Positions 18,837 through 26,209 of a DNA stretch of 29,335 nt are shown piece by piece. Numbering within the stretch: position 1 is the first letter of the stretch; every line of letters starts with the position of its first letter. The stretch is from positions 1 to 29,335 of the forward strand of contig NZ_JABBOU010000102.1 of the NCBI RefSeq assembly GCF_018853465.1, written 5' to 3'. The translations under genes and the position numbers were made by a program. This stretch comes from Acidithiobacillus montserratensis. GTDB taxonomy: Bacteria > Pseudomonadota > Gammaproteobacteria > Acidithiobacillales > Acidithiobacillaceae. Below the pieces are notes generated by a model. It was not told the origin of the DNA. It saw only the letters and a program-made list of their open reading frames with translations, and searched no databases.

Positions 18837-18855
18837 TTGCCAGGTACGGATGCGT

Positions 18856-18906
18856 CCTGTCTCTGGACAGGTTTCACGGACCCCGGTCGCTTTTGGTGAC
18901 CGGGGT
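18856..18906 (+). terminator. Terminator of the atp operon (two consecutive hairpins)
   Basis: A first small hairpin has stem CCTGTC/GACAGG (18856-18861 and 18866-18871, 4-nt loop). A second has a 9-bp perfect stem ACCCCGGTC/GACCGGGGT (18880-18888 and 18898-18906, 9-nt loop), followed by TTTGTGCATTTT. It sits 20-70 bp after the atpC stop and just before glmU. The T-run is short, so it may be partial and allow some read-through into glmU. Confidence 0.65.
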
Positions 18907-18929
18907 TTGTGCATTTTGAGGATGGAGCC

Positions 18930-20306
18930 ATGGAGTCGATAACTACCGATATTGTGATTCTTGCCGCCGGACAGGGTACCCGCATGCGCTCTGCGCAACC
19001 CAAGGTGTTGCAGCTCCTGGGTGGCAAACCCTTGCTGGAGCATGTTCTGGAAACCGCGCAGAGCCTGCAGCCACGTCAGTTGCATGTGGTCATCGGCAAT
19101 GGCGCGGAGCTGGTGAAAAAGCAGGGTTCAGATTGGTCTGTGCAGTGGTGGCATCAGCACAAGCAACAAGGGACGGGAGATGCGCTCAGGGCAGCATTGC
19201 CGGGTCTCAACGGCGCGGACCGGGTGTTGGTCCTGTACGGGGATGTCCCCTTGCTGACATCAGGCACCTTGCAGGCCTTTCTGGCAGAAACGCCCAAAGA
19301 CGTGGTAGGGCTTAGCACCGCGATACTCGAACAACCTCAGGGTTACGGACGTATTATCCGTGATGCGCAGGGCCAGGTGCAGGCCATCCGTGAGCAGAAA
19401 GACTGCGATGCGCAAGAACAGACAATTGCTGAGGTCAATCTGGGCATGATGGTATTGCCCGTGGCCCCCCTGCACGACTGGTTGGCAGACTTGTCCGCCA
19501 ATAATGCCCAGGGCGAGTTTTACCTGACCGATGTGGTTGCCGCCGCCCATGCCCGTCAGCACGCCGTTTGGCCTTTTGCCTTTCAGGATGCCAGTGAGGC
19601 ACTGGGCGTCAATGACCCGATCCAGCTGGCGGCACTGGAACGAATTTATCAGCGTCGTCAGGTCGTGCAGTTGCAGCGCCAGGGCCTGCGTCTGGCAGAT
19701 CCGGAACGATTGGATATTCGTGGCTCCCTGCACTGTGGCCAGGATTGCTGGCTGGACCCGAATGTTCTTTGTATCGGCAAGGTACGCCTGGGGGATCGGG
19801 TGCGTATCGGGATGGGCGTTGTGCTTCAGGATGTGGACATTGCCGATGATGTGGAAGTCCTGCCCTACAGCGTGCTCGAAGGCGCGCATATTGGCGCGGG
19901 GGCACGTATTGGGCCGTTCGCAAGGATTCGTCCCGGCAGTGATATTGGCGTTGCGGCCCATATCGGCAATTATGTCGAGGTCAAAGCATCGCGCATTGGC
20001 GCGGGTTCCAAGGCCAATCATCTGACCTACATTGGTGATGCAGAAATCGGTACCGGGGTGAATGTGGGTGCGGGAACCATCACCTGTAATTATGATGGGG
20101 TCAACAAACACAAGACCCTGATCGGCAATGATGTCTTTGTGGGCTCGGCGACACAGCTGGTCGCTCCGGTAAAGGTGGGGGATGGCGCCACCATTGGTGC
20201 GGGCAGTACCATCACCAAGGATGTTCCGGCCGGTGGTTTGACGCTGAGCCGCAGCCCCCAGCGTTCCGTTCCCGATTGGCAGCGCCCCAAGCGGCAACCT
20301 AAATAA
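18930..20306 (+). CDS. glmU: Bifunctional GlmU: GlcN-1-P acetyltransferase / GlcNAc-1-P uridylyltransferase
   Basis: A 458-residue enzyme that acetylates glucosamine-1-phosphate and then couples it to UTP to make UDP-GlcNAc, precursor of peptidoglycan and lipopolysaccharide. The N-terminal Rossmann-type uridylyltransferase domain has [18 protein letters not shown] (near residues 10-27), the [12 protein letters not shown] loop and LYGDVPLL; the C-terminal left-handed beta-helix (from about residue 250) shows hexapeptide repeats and the acetyltransferase segment [19 protein letters not shown] followed by [18 protein letters not shown] 18930 is chosen for the GAGGA 7 nt upstream. GlmS, which makes its substrate precursor, is encoded 53 bp downstream. 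Confidence 0.97.
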   Translation: MESITTDIVILAAGQGTRMRSAQPKVLQLLGGKPLLEHVLETAQSLQPRQLHVVIGNGAELVKKQGSDWSVQWWHQHKQQGTGDALRAALPGLNGADRVLVLYGDVPLLTSGTLQAFLAETPKDVVGLSTAILEQPQGYGRIIRDAQGQVQAIREQKDCDAQEQTIAEVNLGMMVLPVAPLHDWLADLSANNAQGEFYLTDVVAAAHARQHAVWPFAFQDASEALGVNDPIQLAALERIYQRRQVVQLQRQGLRLADPERLDIRGSLHCGQDCWLDPNVLCIGKVRLGDRVRIGMGVVLQDVDIADDVEVLPYSVLEGAHIGAGARIGPFARIRPGSDIGVAAHIGNYVEVKASRIGAGSKANHLTYIGDAEIGTGVNVGAGTITCNYDGVNKHKTLIGNDVFVGSATQLVAPVKVGDGATIGAGSTITKDVPAGGLTLSRSPQRSVPDWQRPKRQPK

Positions 20307-20359
20307 AATCGAGAATTCTGGCTATACCTGTGGCTGTTCCTGTTTTGGGGGAAAAAATT

Positions 20360-22207
20360 ATGTGCGGTATTGTTGGTGGTGTCAGTAAGACTGATCTGGT
20401 TCCCATGATTCTGGAAGGTTTGCGGCGCCTGGAATATCGCGGCTACGATTCGGCAGGTTTGGCCATGCTGCAGGCGCTGCCGGGACAGCTCCCTACTTTG
20501 GAACGGGTGCGCAGCGTTGGCCGGGTGGCGGAATTGACGGCAGCCGCAGAAGCGCGGGGTATTCAGGGTTTGCTGGGCATCGGCCACACCCGCTGGGCGA
20601 CCCATGGCGGGGTGGCAGAATGCAATGCCCATCCCATGATTTCCCAGGAAGACATTGCCGTGGTGCATAACGGCATTATCGAAAACTTCCATGCCCTGCG
20701 TCAGCGTCTGGAGCAGGCGGGTTATGTGTTCACGTCCGAAACAGATACGGAAGTCATCGCCCATCTGGTCCATTTCTACCGACAGAGCGCCCCCAATTTG
20801 TTGACGGCCGTGCGCCAGACAGTGGCGGAATTGCGGGGAGCCTATGCCATTGCGGTTTTGTCCCGCACTGATCCGGAGCAGCTTTGTGTGGCGCGCATGG
20901 GTTGTCCCCTGTTGCTGGGCATTGCTGACGAGGGGCATTATTTCGCCTCGGATGTGGCGGCCCTGCTCCCGGTGACTCGGCGTGTGCTGTACCTGGAAGA
21001 TGGCGACGTGGCCCTGCTGGAGCGGGACAGCCTCGTCATCACGGATCAGGCCGGACTACCGCAACACCGTGCAGAACATTGGAGTGAGCTCAGCGCAGCT
21101 GCAGTCGATCTGGGTCCGTATCGGCATTTCATGCAGAAGGAAATCCACGAGCAGCCCCGTGCTCTGGCAGATACTCTGGAAGGAGCTCTGAATAGCCAAC
21201 TGAATCTGACGGATTTGTGGGGTACGCAGGCCGCAGAAATTTTCAAGGATGTGGACAGCGTGCTCTTTCTGGCATCAGGTACCAGCCATTATGCGACCCT
21301 GGTAGGCCGGCAATGGCTGGAGAGCATCGCGGGAATCCCGGCGCAGGCGGAATTGGGCCATGAATACCGCTACCGGGATTCCATTCCCAACCCGCGCCAG
21401 CTCATTGTGACCCTGTCCCAGTCGGGGGAAACTCTGGATACTTTTGAGGCCCTGAAACGCGCCAAGGAACTGGGTCATGAGTACACCCTGTCCATTTGCA
21501 ACGTGGCCGAAAGTGCCATCCCCCGAGCCTCGGCCCTGCGTTTTCTGACCCGGGCCGGACCCGAAATCGGGGTGGCATCGACCAAGGCCTTCACCACCCA
21601 ACTGGCTGCCCTGTATTTATTGGCCATTTCAATTGCCAAAGCGCAGGGAAGACTGGATGACGACGCCCAGGGCGAGCACCTGGACGCGCTCCGTCAACTG
21701 CCCGGTAGCGTCCAGCATGCCCTCAATCTGGAGCCACAAATCCAGGGCTGGGCAGCACGTTTCGCGGCCAAGGAGCATGCCCTTTTCCTGGGGCGTGGCC
21801 TGCATTATCCCATCGCTCTGGAAGGCGCCCTCAAGCTCAAGGAAATCTCTTACATTCACGCCGAAGCCTACCCCGCCGGAGAGCTCAAGCATGGCCCGCT
21901 GGCTCTGGTGGACAGCAACATGCCGGTGGTGGTCATTGCGCCCAACGACCGCCTGCTGGAAAAAGTTGCTGCAAATATGCAGGAAGTACACGCCCGGGGC
22001 GGAGAGTTATACGTGTTCACCGACGCCGACAGCCACTTCAGCGCCAGCGAAGGCATCCATGTGCTGCGCCTTCCCCGGCATACTGGTCTGCTCTCCCCGG
22101 TGGTGCATGTTATCCCGGTACAACTGCTGGCCTATCACGCTGCCCTGGTCAAAGGCACGGATGTGGACCGGCCTCGTAATCTAGCCAAGGCGGTGACGGT
22201 TGAATAG
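20360..22207 (+). CDS. glmS: Glutamine-fructose-6-phosphate aminotransferase (GlmS)
   Basis: A 615-residue cytoplasmic enzyme that makes glucosamine-6-phosphate from fructose-6-phosphate and glutamine. The N-terminal glutaminase domain begins MCGIVGG, so Cys2 is the nucleophile and fixes the start at 20360 (GGGGG upstream); [11 protein letters not shown] and [11 protein letters not shown] follow. Two SIS sugar-binding domains follow, with [21 protein letters not shown] and the C-terminal [18 protein letters not shown]. The last codons form the Tn7 attachment site, which is occupied by a Tn7-like end. The 53-bp gap before the gene is too short for a glmS ribozyme. Confidence 0.98.
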   Translation: MCGIVGGVSKTDLVPMILEGLRRLEYRGYDSAGLAMLQALPGQLPTLERVRSVGRVAELTAAAEARGIQGLLGIGHTRWATHGGVAECNAHPMISQEDIAVVHNGIIENFHALRQRLEQAGYVFTSETDTEVIAHLVHFYRQSAPNLLTAVRQTVAELRGAYAIAVLSRTDPEQLCVARMGCPLLLGIADEGHYFASDVAALLPVTRRVLYLEDGDVALLERDSLVITDQAGLPQHRAEHWSELSAAAVDLGPYRHFMQKEIHEQPRALADTLEGALNSQLNLTDLWGTQAAEIFKDVDSVLFLASGTSHYATLVGRQWLESIAGIPAQAELGHEYRYRDSIPNPRQLIVTLSQSGETLDTFEALKRAKELGHEYTLSICNVAESAIPRASALRFLTRAGPEIGVASTKAFTTQLAALYLLAISIAKAQGRLDDDAQGEHLDALRQLPGSVQHALNLEPQIQGWAARFAAKEHALFLGRGLHYPIALEGALKLKEISYIHAEAYPAGELKHGPLALVDSNMPVVVIAPNDRLLEKVAANMQEVHARGGELYVFTDADSHFSASEGIHVLRLPRHTGLLSPVVHVIPVQLLAYHAALVKGTDVDRPRNLAKAVTVE

Positions 22208-22231
22208 GGGCAAGCAGGGATTATTCTGAGT
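22165..22231 (+). other. attTn7-type attachment site (end of glmS plus 24 bp)
   Basis: The final glmS codons ([18 protein letters not shown]) are the stretch recognised by TnsD in E. coli attTn7 and are conserved here in protein and largely in DNA sequence. The transposon terminus begins at 22232, 24 bp after the stop codon, which is the classic Tn7 insertion distance. The five bases before it (TGAGT, 22227-22231) would be the target duplication; no second copy was found next to another end. Confidence 0.7.
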
Positions 22232-22281
22232 TGTTCACAGACCAAAAAGTATCATCCTCGACAAAATAGTTTCATCCTGGG
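22232..22281 (+). mobile_element. Tn7-like transposon right-end remnant
   Basis: The sequence starts TGTTCACA and is followed by two tandem 20-bp repeats, GACCAAAAAGTATCATCCTC (22240-22259) and GACAAAATAGTTTCATCCTG (22260-22279), identical at 16 of 20 positions. This copies the layout of the Tn7 ends: TGT, five more bases, then head-to-tail TnsB sites of the form GACAAAATAGTT. The glmS-proximal end of Tn7 is the right end, which normally has four such contiguous sites; here only two are recognisable. No tnsABCDE genes and no left end are visible in the window. Confidence 0.72.
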
Positions 22282-22370
22282 TTTTCAGTCCGCGATGGTT
22301 CGCACGGGTAGGATCATCAGGACTGGAGAAGACGTTCCCAGACTGACAAGTTGCTATGTGAGGAGACATC

Positions 22371-22481
22371 ATGAGACTACTCGACGTTGTAGCGCTGTTG
22401 GAACCCATACCAGAACAACACCTTCTGCGTGGCCAGGTCGGAACCGTCGCGGAAGAGTTGGACCATGGTTACATGATCTAA
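22371..22481 (+). pseudogene. DUF4926 protein, truncated
   Basis: A 36-codon reading frame with GAGGAG upstream. The peptide MRLLDVVALLEPIPEQHLLR followed by GQVGTVAEELDHG is the first half of DUF4926, whose members run about 60-75 residues and continue with a VYEVEF-type strand. Here the frame ends right after DHGYMI at TAA 22479-22481, so the gene is truncated or frameshifted. DUF4926 proteins are small, often found in toxin-antitoxin-like or accessory settings; no function is assigned. Confidence 0.55.
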
Positions 22482-22822
22482 AAGGAGTGTCACAGAAATT
22501 TTTTCGCAATATGACGGAACCGTATAACCAGGATATCTACATGCGTCGATCCAGACCAGTTTCAGGAGGAGGTGATTTCTCTTTTCCGTCCAGCCACGCG
22601 CAGGATGCCGTCTGGACAACTCATAGGGCCAAAGCAGCTCTTCGCAAGGTTATAAGCGGTATTCCATAATCCTCTTTTCGAGCCTCAACTCTTGGGCGTA
22701 TGCGCCTCACGCATTAAGGAGAGCCGTTCCTCACTAGAAGGCTATGTTGCGCTTTCTCCGCCGTCGGTGAGTACACCTTTGGCCAAGGCCCGTTTTTCAT
22801 GCCGGACGTATACTTCCTGTTA
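22482..22822. other. Non-coding or degenerate stretch between the Tn7-like end and the inverted-repeat element
   Basis: About 340 bp with no recognisable gene. A frame open on the plus strand from 22295 to 22669 crosses it, but the translation is low in hydrophobic residues, resembles no family and overlaps the better-supported DUF4926 fragment. Short protein-like stretches in other frames (for example DPDQFQEEVISLFRPATRR near 22552-22608) suggest decayed coding DNA, not a functional gene. No tRNA or strong terminator is seen. Confidence 0.5.
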
Positions 22823-23148
22823 ACCCATGTTTGACACTTTTTCGGCAAAATCCGGGTTTTTTGAAAAATATGCGCATAAAATCAACAAGGATTTTTCGGC
22901 AGTAAATGTAGTGCCATAATTTCATAGTTCCATTGACCCAATGCCGATCCTGGCGTAGCTTGAGCGCATGTTCATTCGCCAAACCCAAACTCGTCCCCCC
23001 AAGGGGGACACCTATCCTGCAACCCTGGGGGTGTAAAAAAGCAGATCATTTAACCCCAAAACCTAGTTTGTAGTGCCACTCGCCGATTTTTTTGTGTCAC
23101 AACTATCGGTAACAAAAGAAGAAATTTTGTAAGGTGTCAAACATGGGC
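22823..23148. mobile_element. MITE-like element with 14-bp perfect inverted repeats
   Basis: CCCATGTTTGACAC at 22824-22837 and its exact reverse complement GTGTCAAACATGGG at 23134-23147 bound about 326 bp without coding capacity. With one more base on each side, the unit is flanked by TA (22821-22822 and 23149-23150), the target duplication expected for IS630/Tc1-mariner-type elements. Inside are a repeated TGTAGTGCCA (near 22906 and 23071), two copies of TTTTTCGGCA (22838 and near 22885) and a 7-bp stem hairpin GTCCCCC/GGGGGAC (22993-23009). No transposase is present, so it would be non-autonomous. Confidence 0.5.
22993..23009. repeat. Tight GC hairpin within the MITE-like element
   Basis: GTCCCCC (22993-22999), a CAA loop and GGGGGAC (23003-23009) form a perfect 7-bp stem. 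There is no T-run on either side within 20 bp, so it is not a standard terminator. It may be a structural element of the mobile unit. Confidence 0.5.
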
Positions 23149-23212
23149 TAGGCTTACAAAACTAGATTTGCTCGCTCCAAAAGAGAATCAAACGCATGGG
23201 GGGTTAATAACG

Positions 23213-23422
23213 ATGAGTAAGTATGATCTGGTCATTTATTGGAGTAACGAAGACAATGCTTTTATTGTGGAGGTTCCTGAACTCCCTGGCTGCATGGCCG
23301 ATGGTGCCACTTATCAAGAGGCGGTAGCCAACGCGGAACAGGTAATCGGTGCATGGGTCGAGACGGCAAAGGATCTGGGGCGTTCCATACCTGAGCCACG
23401 CGGACGATTACTCTATGCATGA
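23213..23422 (+). CDS. HicB-family antitoxin-like protein, without HicA
   Basis: A 69-residue protein with the HicB partial-RNase-H-like fold: YDLVIYWSNEDNAFIVEVPE, then LPGCMADGATYQEAVANAEQ (the family hallmark) and WVETAKDLGRSIPEP. HicB neutralises the HicA mRNA interferase by binding it. No HicA-like frame is present on either side, and this short form lacks the C-terminal DNA-binding domain of full HicB, so it is an orphan or a different small HicB-lineage protein. ATG 23213 is preferred; a GGGG-rich ribosome-site candidate lies about 10 nt upstream. Its upstream region is the right edge of the inverted-repeat element, which may supply its promoter. Confidence 0.8.
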   Translation: MSKYDLVIYWSNEDNAFIVEVPELPGCMADGATYQEAVANAEQVIGAWVETAKDLGRSIPEPRGRLLYA

Positions 23423-23479
23423 TGCTACATTACCGTTGTTGAGCCCTGATGGTCGGCAGCTATAAGAATGGAGTCGTCT

Positions 23480-23893
23480 ATGATCGCAAAATATTCTGGG
23501 CAGTGCCTTTGTGGGCAAATCCGCTATTCAGTGGATATTGAACCGGTGTTTACTGGCAATTGTCATTGCAAGGACTGCCAAAGATCGTCAGGCAGTGCCT
23601 TTATTCCGGCAATGATTTTCCCTGAAAAGGAGGTGGTTGTTTCCGGTGAGGTGAAGTATTTCACGTCCCAGGCAGACAGCGGGAATATGCACAAAAGAGG
23701 TTTCTGCCCGAATTGTGGCTCTCAATTGTTCGCCCAGTTCAGCCATATGCCAGGAATGTTGGGTATAAAGGCCGGCACTTTGAATGACGCATCGAATTAT
23801 CTTCCAAAGTTGGATTTCCATGTAGATAGTGCTGCACCTTGGGATGTTATGAACCCGGAGCTACCGAAAAAGCAAGGGGCAGCACAAAACTAA
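23480..23893 (+). CDS. GFA / CENP-V domain zinc protein
   Basis: A 137-residue protein of the GFA family (named after glutathione-dependent formaldehyde-activating enzyme). The zinc-ligand pattern is complete: C9-L-C11, C28-H-C30-x2-C33 (CHCKDC) and C76-x2-C79 (CPNCGS), with the core GSAFIPAMIF between. Most stand-alone members have no proven enzymatic activity; glutathione-adduct or thiol chemistry is only a family association. ATG 23480 is preferred over an ATG four codons earlier because a GGAG lies 6 nt upstream. The gene is separate from its neighbours (about 57 bp from hicB, 210 bp from the next gene). Confidence 0.85.
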   Translation: MIAKYSGQCLCGQIRYSVDIEPVFTGNCHCKDCQRSSGSAFIPAMIFPEKEVVVSGEVKYFTSQADSGNMHKRGFCPNCGSQLFAQFSHMPGMLGIKAGTLNDASNYLPKLDFHVDSAAPWDVMNPELPKKQGAAQN

Positions 23894-24068
23894 TGATAAG
23901 ACATAACGGATAATTCAAGCCGAAATCGTATCCGTGAGCGGCAGATCATCCGCGAGACGCCAGGGTAATACTTTATTGTCAGTGAATGCCAGCAAATGTT
24001 GTTGCCTACATGCTCCGGGTGGAAGTAGTTATGGATGCGACCAGAATCATGGCGCCAAAATGGCGACT

Positions 24069-24083
24069 GCATTATAATAATGC
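24069..24083 (+). promoter_or_regulatory. Perfect palindrome over the -10 box of the toxin-antitoxin operon
   Basis: GCATTATAATAATGC is a perfect 7+1+7 inverted repeat containing the -10 hexamer TATAAT (24073-24078), 25 bp upstream of the antitoxin GTG. No good -35 is seen. A position on the promoter is what one expects of an operator bound by the antitoxin or the antitoxin-toxin complex for autoregulation. Confidence 0.6.
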
Positions 24084-24107
24084 TTTCAGTCACGGGGAGG
24101 CTTTGTG

Positions 24108-24419
24108 GTGAATACAGCCGTTACGAAGCAGGATCGCATTGGCGCGAGAGTGCCGCATGATGTTTACGAAACGCTGTGCCGTGCCGCCCAACTGAGCGGT
24201 GCGACGGTCAATCAGTTTTTGGTGCAAGCCGCACTCAAAGAGGCGCAACAGGTCATTGAGCGCGAGGAAGTGATCCGCTTAGGCCCGCGTGACTGGCAGT
24301 GGCTCCTGGAGTTGATGGAAAAACCATTCAAGCCCAATGCCCGATTGCAGGCCGCCATAGAACATTACCAAAAAGCCAGAAATGCGGATGAAGATAACAC
24401 GTTTCGCTGGGAGCCTTGA
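24108..24419 (+). CDS. DUF1778 antitoxin (TacA/AtaR-type)
   Basis: A 103-residue protein with an N-terminal ribbon-helix-helix domain (DRIGARVPHDVYETLCRAAQLSGATVNQFLVQAAL, about residues 8-43) and a C-terminal tail that wraps the toxin (LLELMEKPFKPNARLQAAI). This is the DUF1778 family, antitoxins of GNAT tRNA-acetylating toxins. Two adjacent GTG codons (24105 and 24108) can start it; 24108 lies 7 nt after GGGAGG and is preferred. It overlaps the toxin gene by 38 bp, typical of this TA class. A palindrome on its promoter fits autorepression. Confidence 0.88.
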   Translation: MNTAVTKQDRIGARVPHDVYETLCRAAQLSGATVNQFLVQAALKEAQQVIEREEVIRLGPRDWQWLLELMEKPFKPNARLQAAIEHYQKARNADEDNTFRWEP

Positions 24420-24882
24420 TCGGCAGACCTTCGATTGTGGACGTGAGTCACTGAACGTTTGGTTACAACAGGTCGCAGGTCAGCATCAGGAAAAGGGGCT
24501 GTCGAGAACTTTTGTTGCCATCCACGAGAGCGAACCGACCCGGATTTGCGGCTACTATGCATTGACCTTGGCCGAACTCGATAACCGACATCTGCCCGAA
24601 CCCTGGCGAAAGAAGCTACCGCGCCGGATTCCCGGTGTTCGGCTGGGTCGGTTGGCCGTAGATCGACAATACCAGGGAAGAGGACTGGGCGATTTATTAT
24701 TGGTTGATGCCATGACGCGAGCGCAACGCATTCATGCCGATGCCGGAGGGGTCGGGTTGTTTGTTGATGCACTGGATGAGGAGGCGGCTGGGTACTATCG
24801 ACATTTCGGTTTTGAGGCTGCACCCGGCAATCCACTGCTGCTGTTTCTACCGATTAAGGGATTCTCAATACGCAGATGCTGA
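24382..24882 (+). CDS. GNAT-family acetyltransferase toxin (TacT/AtaT-type)
   Basis: A 166-residue GNAT protein coupled to the DUF1778 antitoxin. The toxin subfamily opens with LDRQTFDCGRESLNVWLQQ, the acetyl-CoA pyrophosphate loop is QYQGRGLG (motif A, near residue 94), and the end shows DEEAAGYYRHFGFEAAPGNP with the conserved Tyr, followed by LLLFLPI. Characterised members acetylate the amino group of aminoacyl-tRNAs and stop translation. ATG 24382 or, two codons on, ATG 24388 can be the start; both lie inside the antitoxin gene. All key motifs look intact, so the pair is probably active. Confidence 0.9.
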   Translation: MRMKITRFAGSLDRQTFDCGRESLNVWLQQVAGQHQEKGLSRTFVAIHESEPTRICGYYALTLAELDNRHLPEPWRKKLPRRIPGVRLGRLAVDRQYQGRGLGDLLLVDAMTRAQRIHADAGGVGLFVDALDEEAAGYYRHFGFEAAPGNPLLLFLPIKGFSIRRC

Positions 24883-25093
24883 CCGAATCGTCTTCCCTGA
24901 CCGGAGAAATGGTTATGGTGGACGACGGGATCAACTTGCTGTGAGCCGGGTGGATAATAAATGAAGATTACTGTCGGTTTCCTGGTATTCTCTGGATTAC
25001 AATGGCTGGATCTGACGAGAAAGAGAGAGGCTAGTGGCCTAATAAAAAAGCTATTTTCCAAGGCCATGATGCGCCCCAAGCGAGGAGTCCATA

Positions 25094-25537
25094 TTGGAAA
25101 GCGGAAAATTACCTGCCGAAGTGCTGATCCGGCTGCTGGGGCATCAGGACCTGCCCATCATTCTGCCATTGGTACAGCTACTCAATCCTACCGTGTCACC
25201 AGAACAGCTTGCGCAACGGCTTCAGGAGATGACGGGACAAGGCTATGAATGCGCAGCTGTTTTTATGGAAGATAACTGTGTGGGTGTGGCGGGCATTTGG
25301 CTGGGAACACGATTTTGGTGTGGCCGTTATCTCGATGTGGACAATGTGGTCGTGGATCCGGCGTATCGGGACTGTGGTATCGGACAACAGCTCATGAACT
25401 GGGTGGAAAATTACGCCCGCCATCAGCGCTGTGAAATTATGGTGCTGGATGCCTATGTCACCAATCAGGCGGCGCGTAGGTTTTACGAACGAAATGGTTA
25501 CCAGATTGTGGGGCATCACTTTGTAAAAACATTGTAA
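25094..25537 (+). CDS. GNAT-family N-acetyltransferase
   Basis: A 147-residue GNAT. Motif A is VVDPAYRDCGIGQQLMNW (about residues 86-103) and motif B VTNQAARRFYERNGYQIVGHHF. The TTG start at 25094 has GAGGAG 7 nt upstream, a strong argument for it. The N-terminal part (GHQDLPIILPLVQLLNP) resembles the aminoglycoside-6'-acetyltransferase-like or general GNAT layout, but the substrate is unknown. It stands alone, 211 bp after the toxin gene; no antitoxin partner is seen, so it is more likely a metabolic or protein acetyltransferase. Confidence 0.85.
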   Translation: MESGKLPAEVLIRLLGHQDLPIILPLVQLLNPTVSPEQLAQRLQEMTGQGYECAAVFMEDNCVGVAGIWLGTRFWCGRYLDVDNVVVDPAYRDCGIGQQLMNWVENYARHQRCEIMVLDAYVTNQAARRFYERNGYQIVGHHFVKTL

Positions 25538-25675
25538 TTCAAGCTATTGGCAGATCCAGGATGGGCACGTATGAGTCGTATACTATTATGGCATGTGGGG
25601 GCATACCTGGGAGATTGTTCAAGACTCTGAGTCCTCAGTATTGGTTCAGATCTTTGTTTTTCCCGCAGCGATCCT

Positions 25676-26143
25676 TCAGGAAGTCGTAGCAACGCGCACC
25701 AGCCATTTGCGAATAGCTGATTCCTCTTCTTGCGAGAGCCCTTCGGCCAGTTTTTTCTCGATGACCTGCACCCGCTCCCGGCAGCGCGCCAATAGTGCCT
25801 TGCCGGTTTCGCTGATCTCAATCTGTTGGACCCGACCATGATAATGATGTGGGCGGCGCACAATGGCCTCCGCACGCTCCAGGTTGTTGATAATGATGCT
25901 GACCGTTTGGGGGGTGAGCAGTGTCAATCGGGCCAGGTCGGCATTGGAACGACCCGGATAGGCTTTCAGCATGGTGAGGACGGCAAATTGCGGCGGCGTG
26001 ACATGGAGATCGGCCAGCGCTCGCTCCATCTGGTGCCGATAAGCTCCGGCAGCCTGACGCAGCAAGTAGCCCAAGTAACCCTTTTCCCCGCGCTTACCCT
26101 CCCCCACGGGAGGGATGGCCGGTATCAATTTGGCGTCGTCCAT
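25676..26143 (-). CDS. MarR-family transcriptional regulator
   Basis: A 155-residue winged-helix regulator. The core shows LGYLLRQAAGAYRHQMERALADL, VTPPQFAVLTML, the recognition helix region NADLARLTLLTPQTVSIIINNLE and the wing with RGRVQQIEIS-like GRVQQIEISETGKALL. ATG 26143 is chosen because upstream extension would run through the divergent promoter. It is divergent from an AhpD-like/GNAT operon with only 66 bp between the start codons, where a tandem 19-bp repeat lies; regulation of both units by this protein is the obvious inference. MarR proteins that pair with AhpD-like peroxidase-type proteins often sense oxidants or aromatic compounds. Confidence 0.9.
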   Translation of the reverse strand: MDDAKLIPAIPPVGEGKRGEKGYLGYLLRQAAGAYRHQMERALADLHVTPPQFAVLTMLKAYPGRSNADLARLTLLTPQTVSIIINNLERAEAIVRRPHHYHGRVQQIEISETGKALLARCRERVQVIEKKLAEGLSQEEESAIRKWLVRVATTS

Positions 26144-26179
26144 ATTGTAAGAGCCCTGATATATTGTTAGAGTCCTGAT
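26142..26179. promoter_or_regulatory. Tandem 19-bp direct repeat in the marR/ahpD-like divergent promoter
   Basis: ATATTGTAAGAGCCCTGAT (26142-26160) is followed without a gap by ATATTGTTAGAGTCCTGAT (26161-26179), 17 of 19 identical. The repeat fills the gap between the two divergent genes and overlaps a possible rightward promoter (TTGTAA 26145-26150, 17 bp, TAGAGT 26168-26173). It is the likely operator of the adjacent MarR-type regulator. Confidence 0.6.
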
Positions 26180-26209
26180 ACTAGCGAATCGCCCCAGGAG
26201 GAACAAGTC

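Noticed and set aside
20307..20359. Possible glmS ribozyme upstream of glmS
   Set aside because: Only 53 bp separate glmU and glmS, and the ribozyme needs well over 100 nt; this ribozyme is also restricted mainly to Gram-positive bacteria.
22295..22669. Open 124-codon frame after the Tn7-like end
   Set aside because: Composition is rich in Arg, Ser and Thr with no recognisable domain, its N-terminal half overlaps the better-supported DUF4926 frame, and it has no convincing ribosome site.
23655..23672. Further parS half-sites (TTTCACGT near 23658; GTTTCACGG near 18871)
   Set aside because: Only one half of the palindrome is present in each case.
23890..24093. Minus-strand 67-codon frame between the GFA gene and the antitoxin
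   Set aside because: No recognisable domain and no ribosome site, and it covers the palindromic promoter of the toxin-antitoxin operon.
24961..25248. Open 95-codon frame before the stand-alone GNAT
   Set aside because: It overlaps the GNAT gene by 155 bp in another frame; the GNAT has a Shine-Dalgarno sequence and clear motifs, while this frame has no family resemblance.
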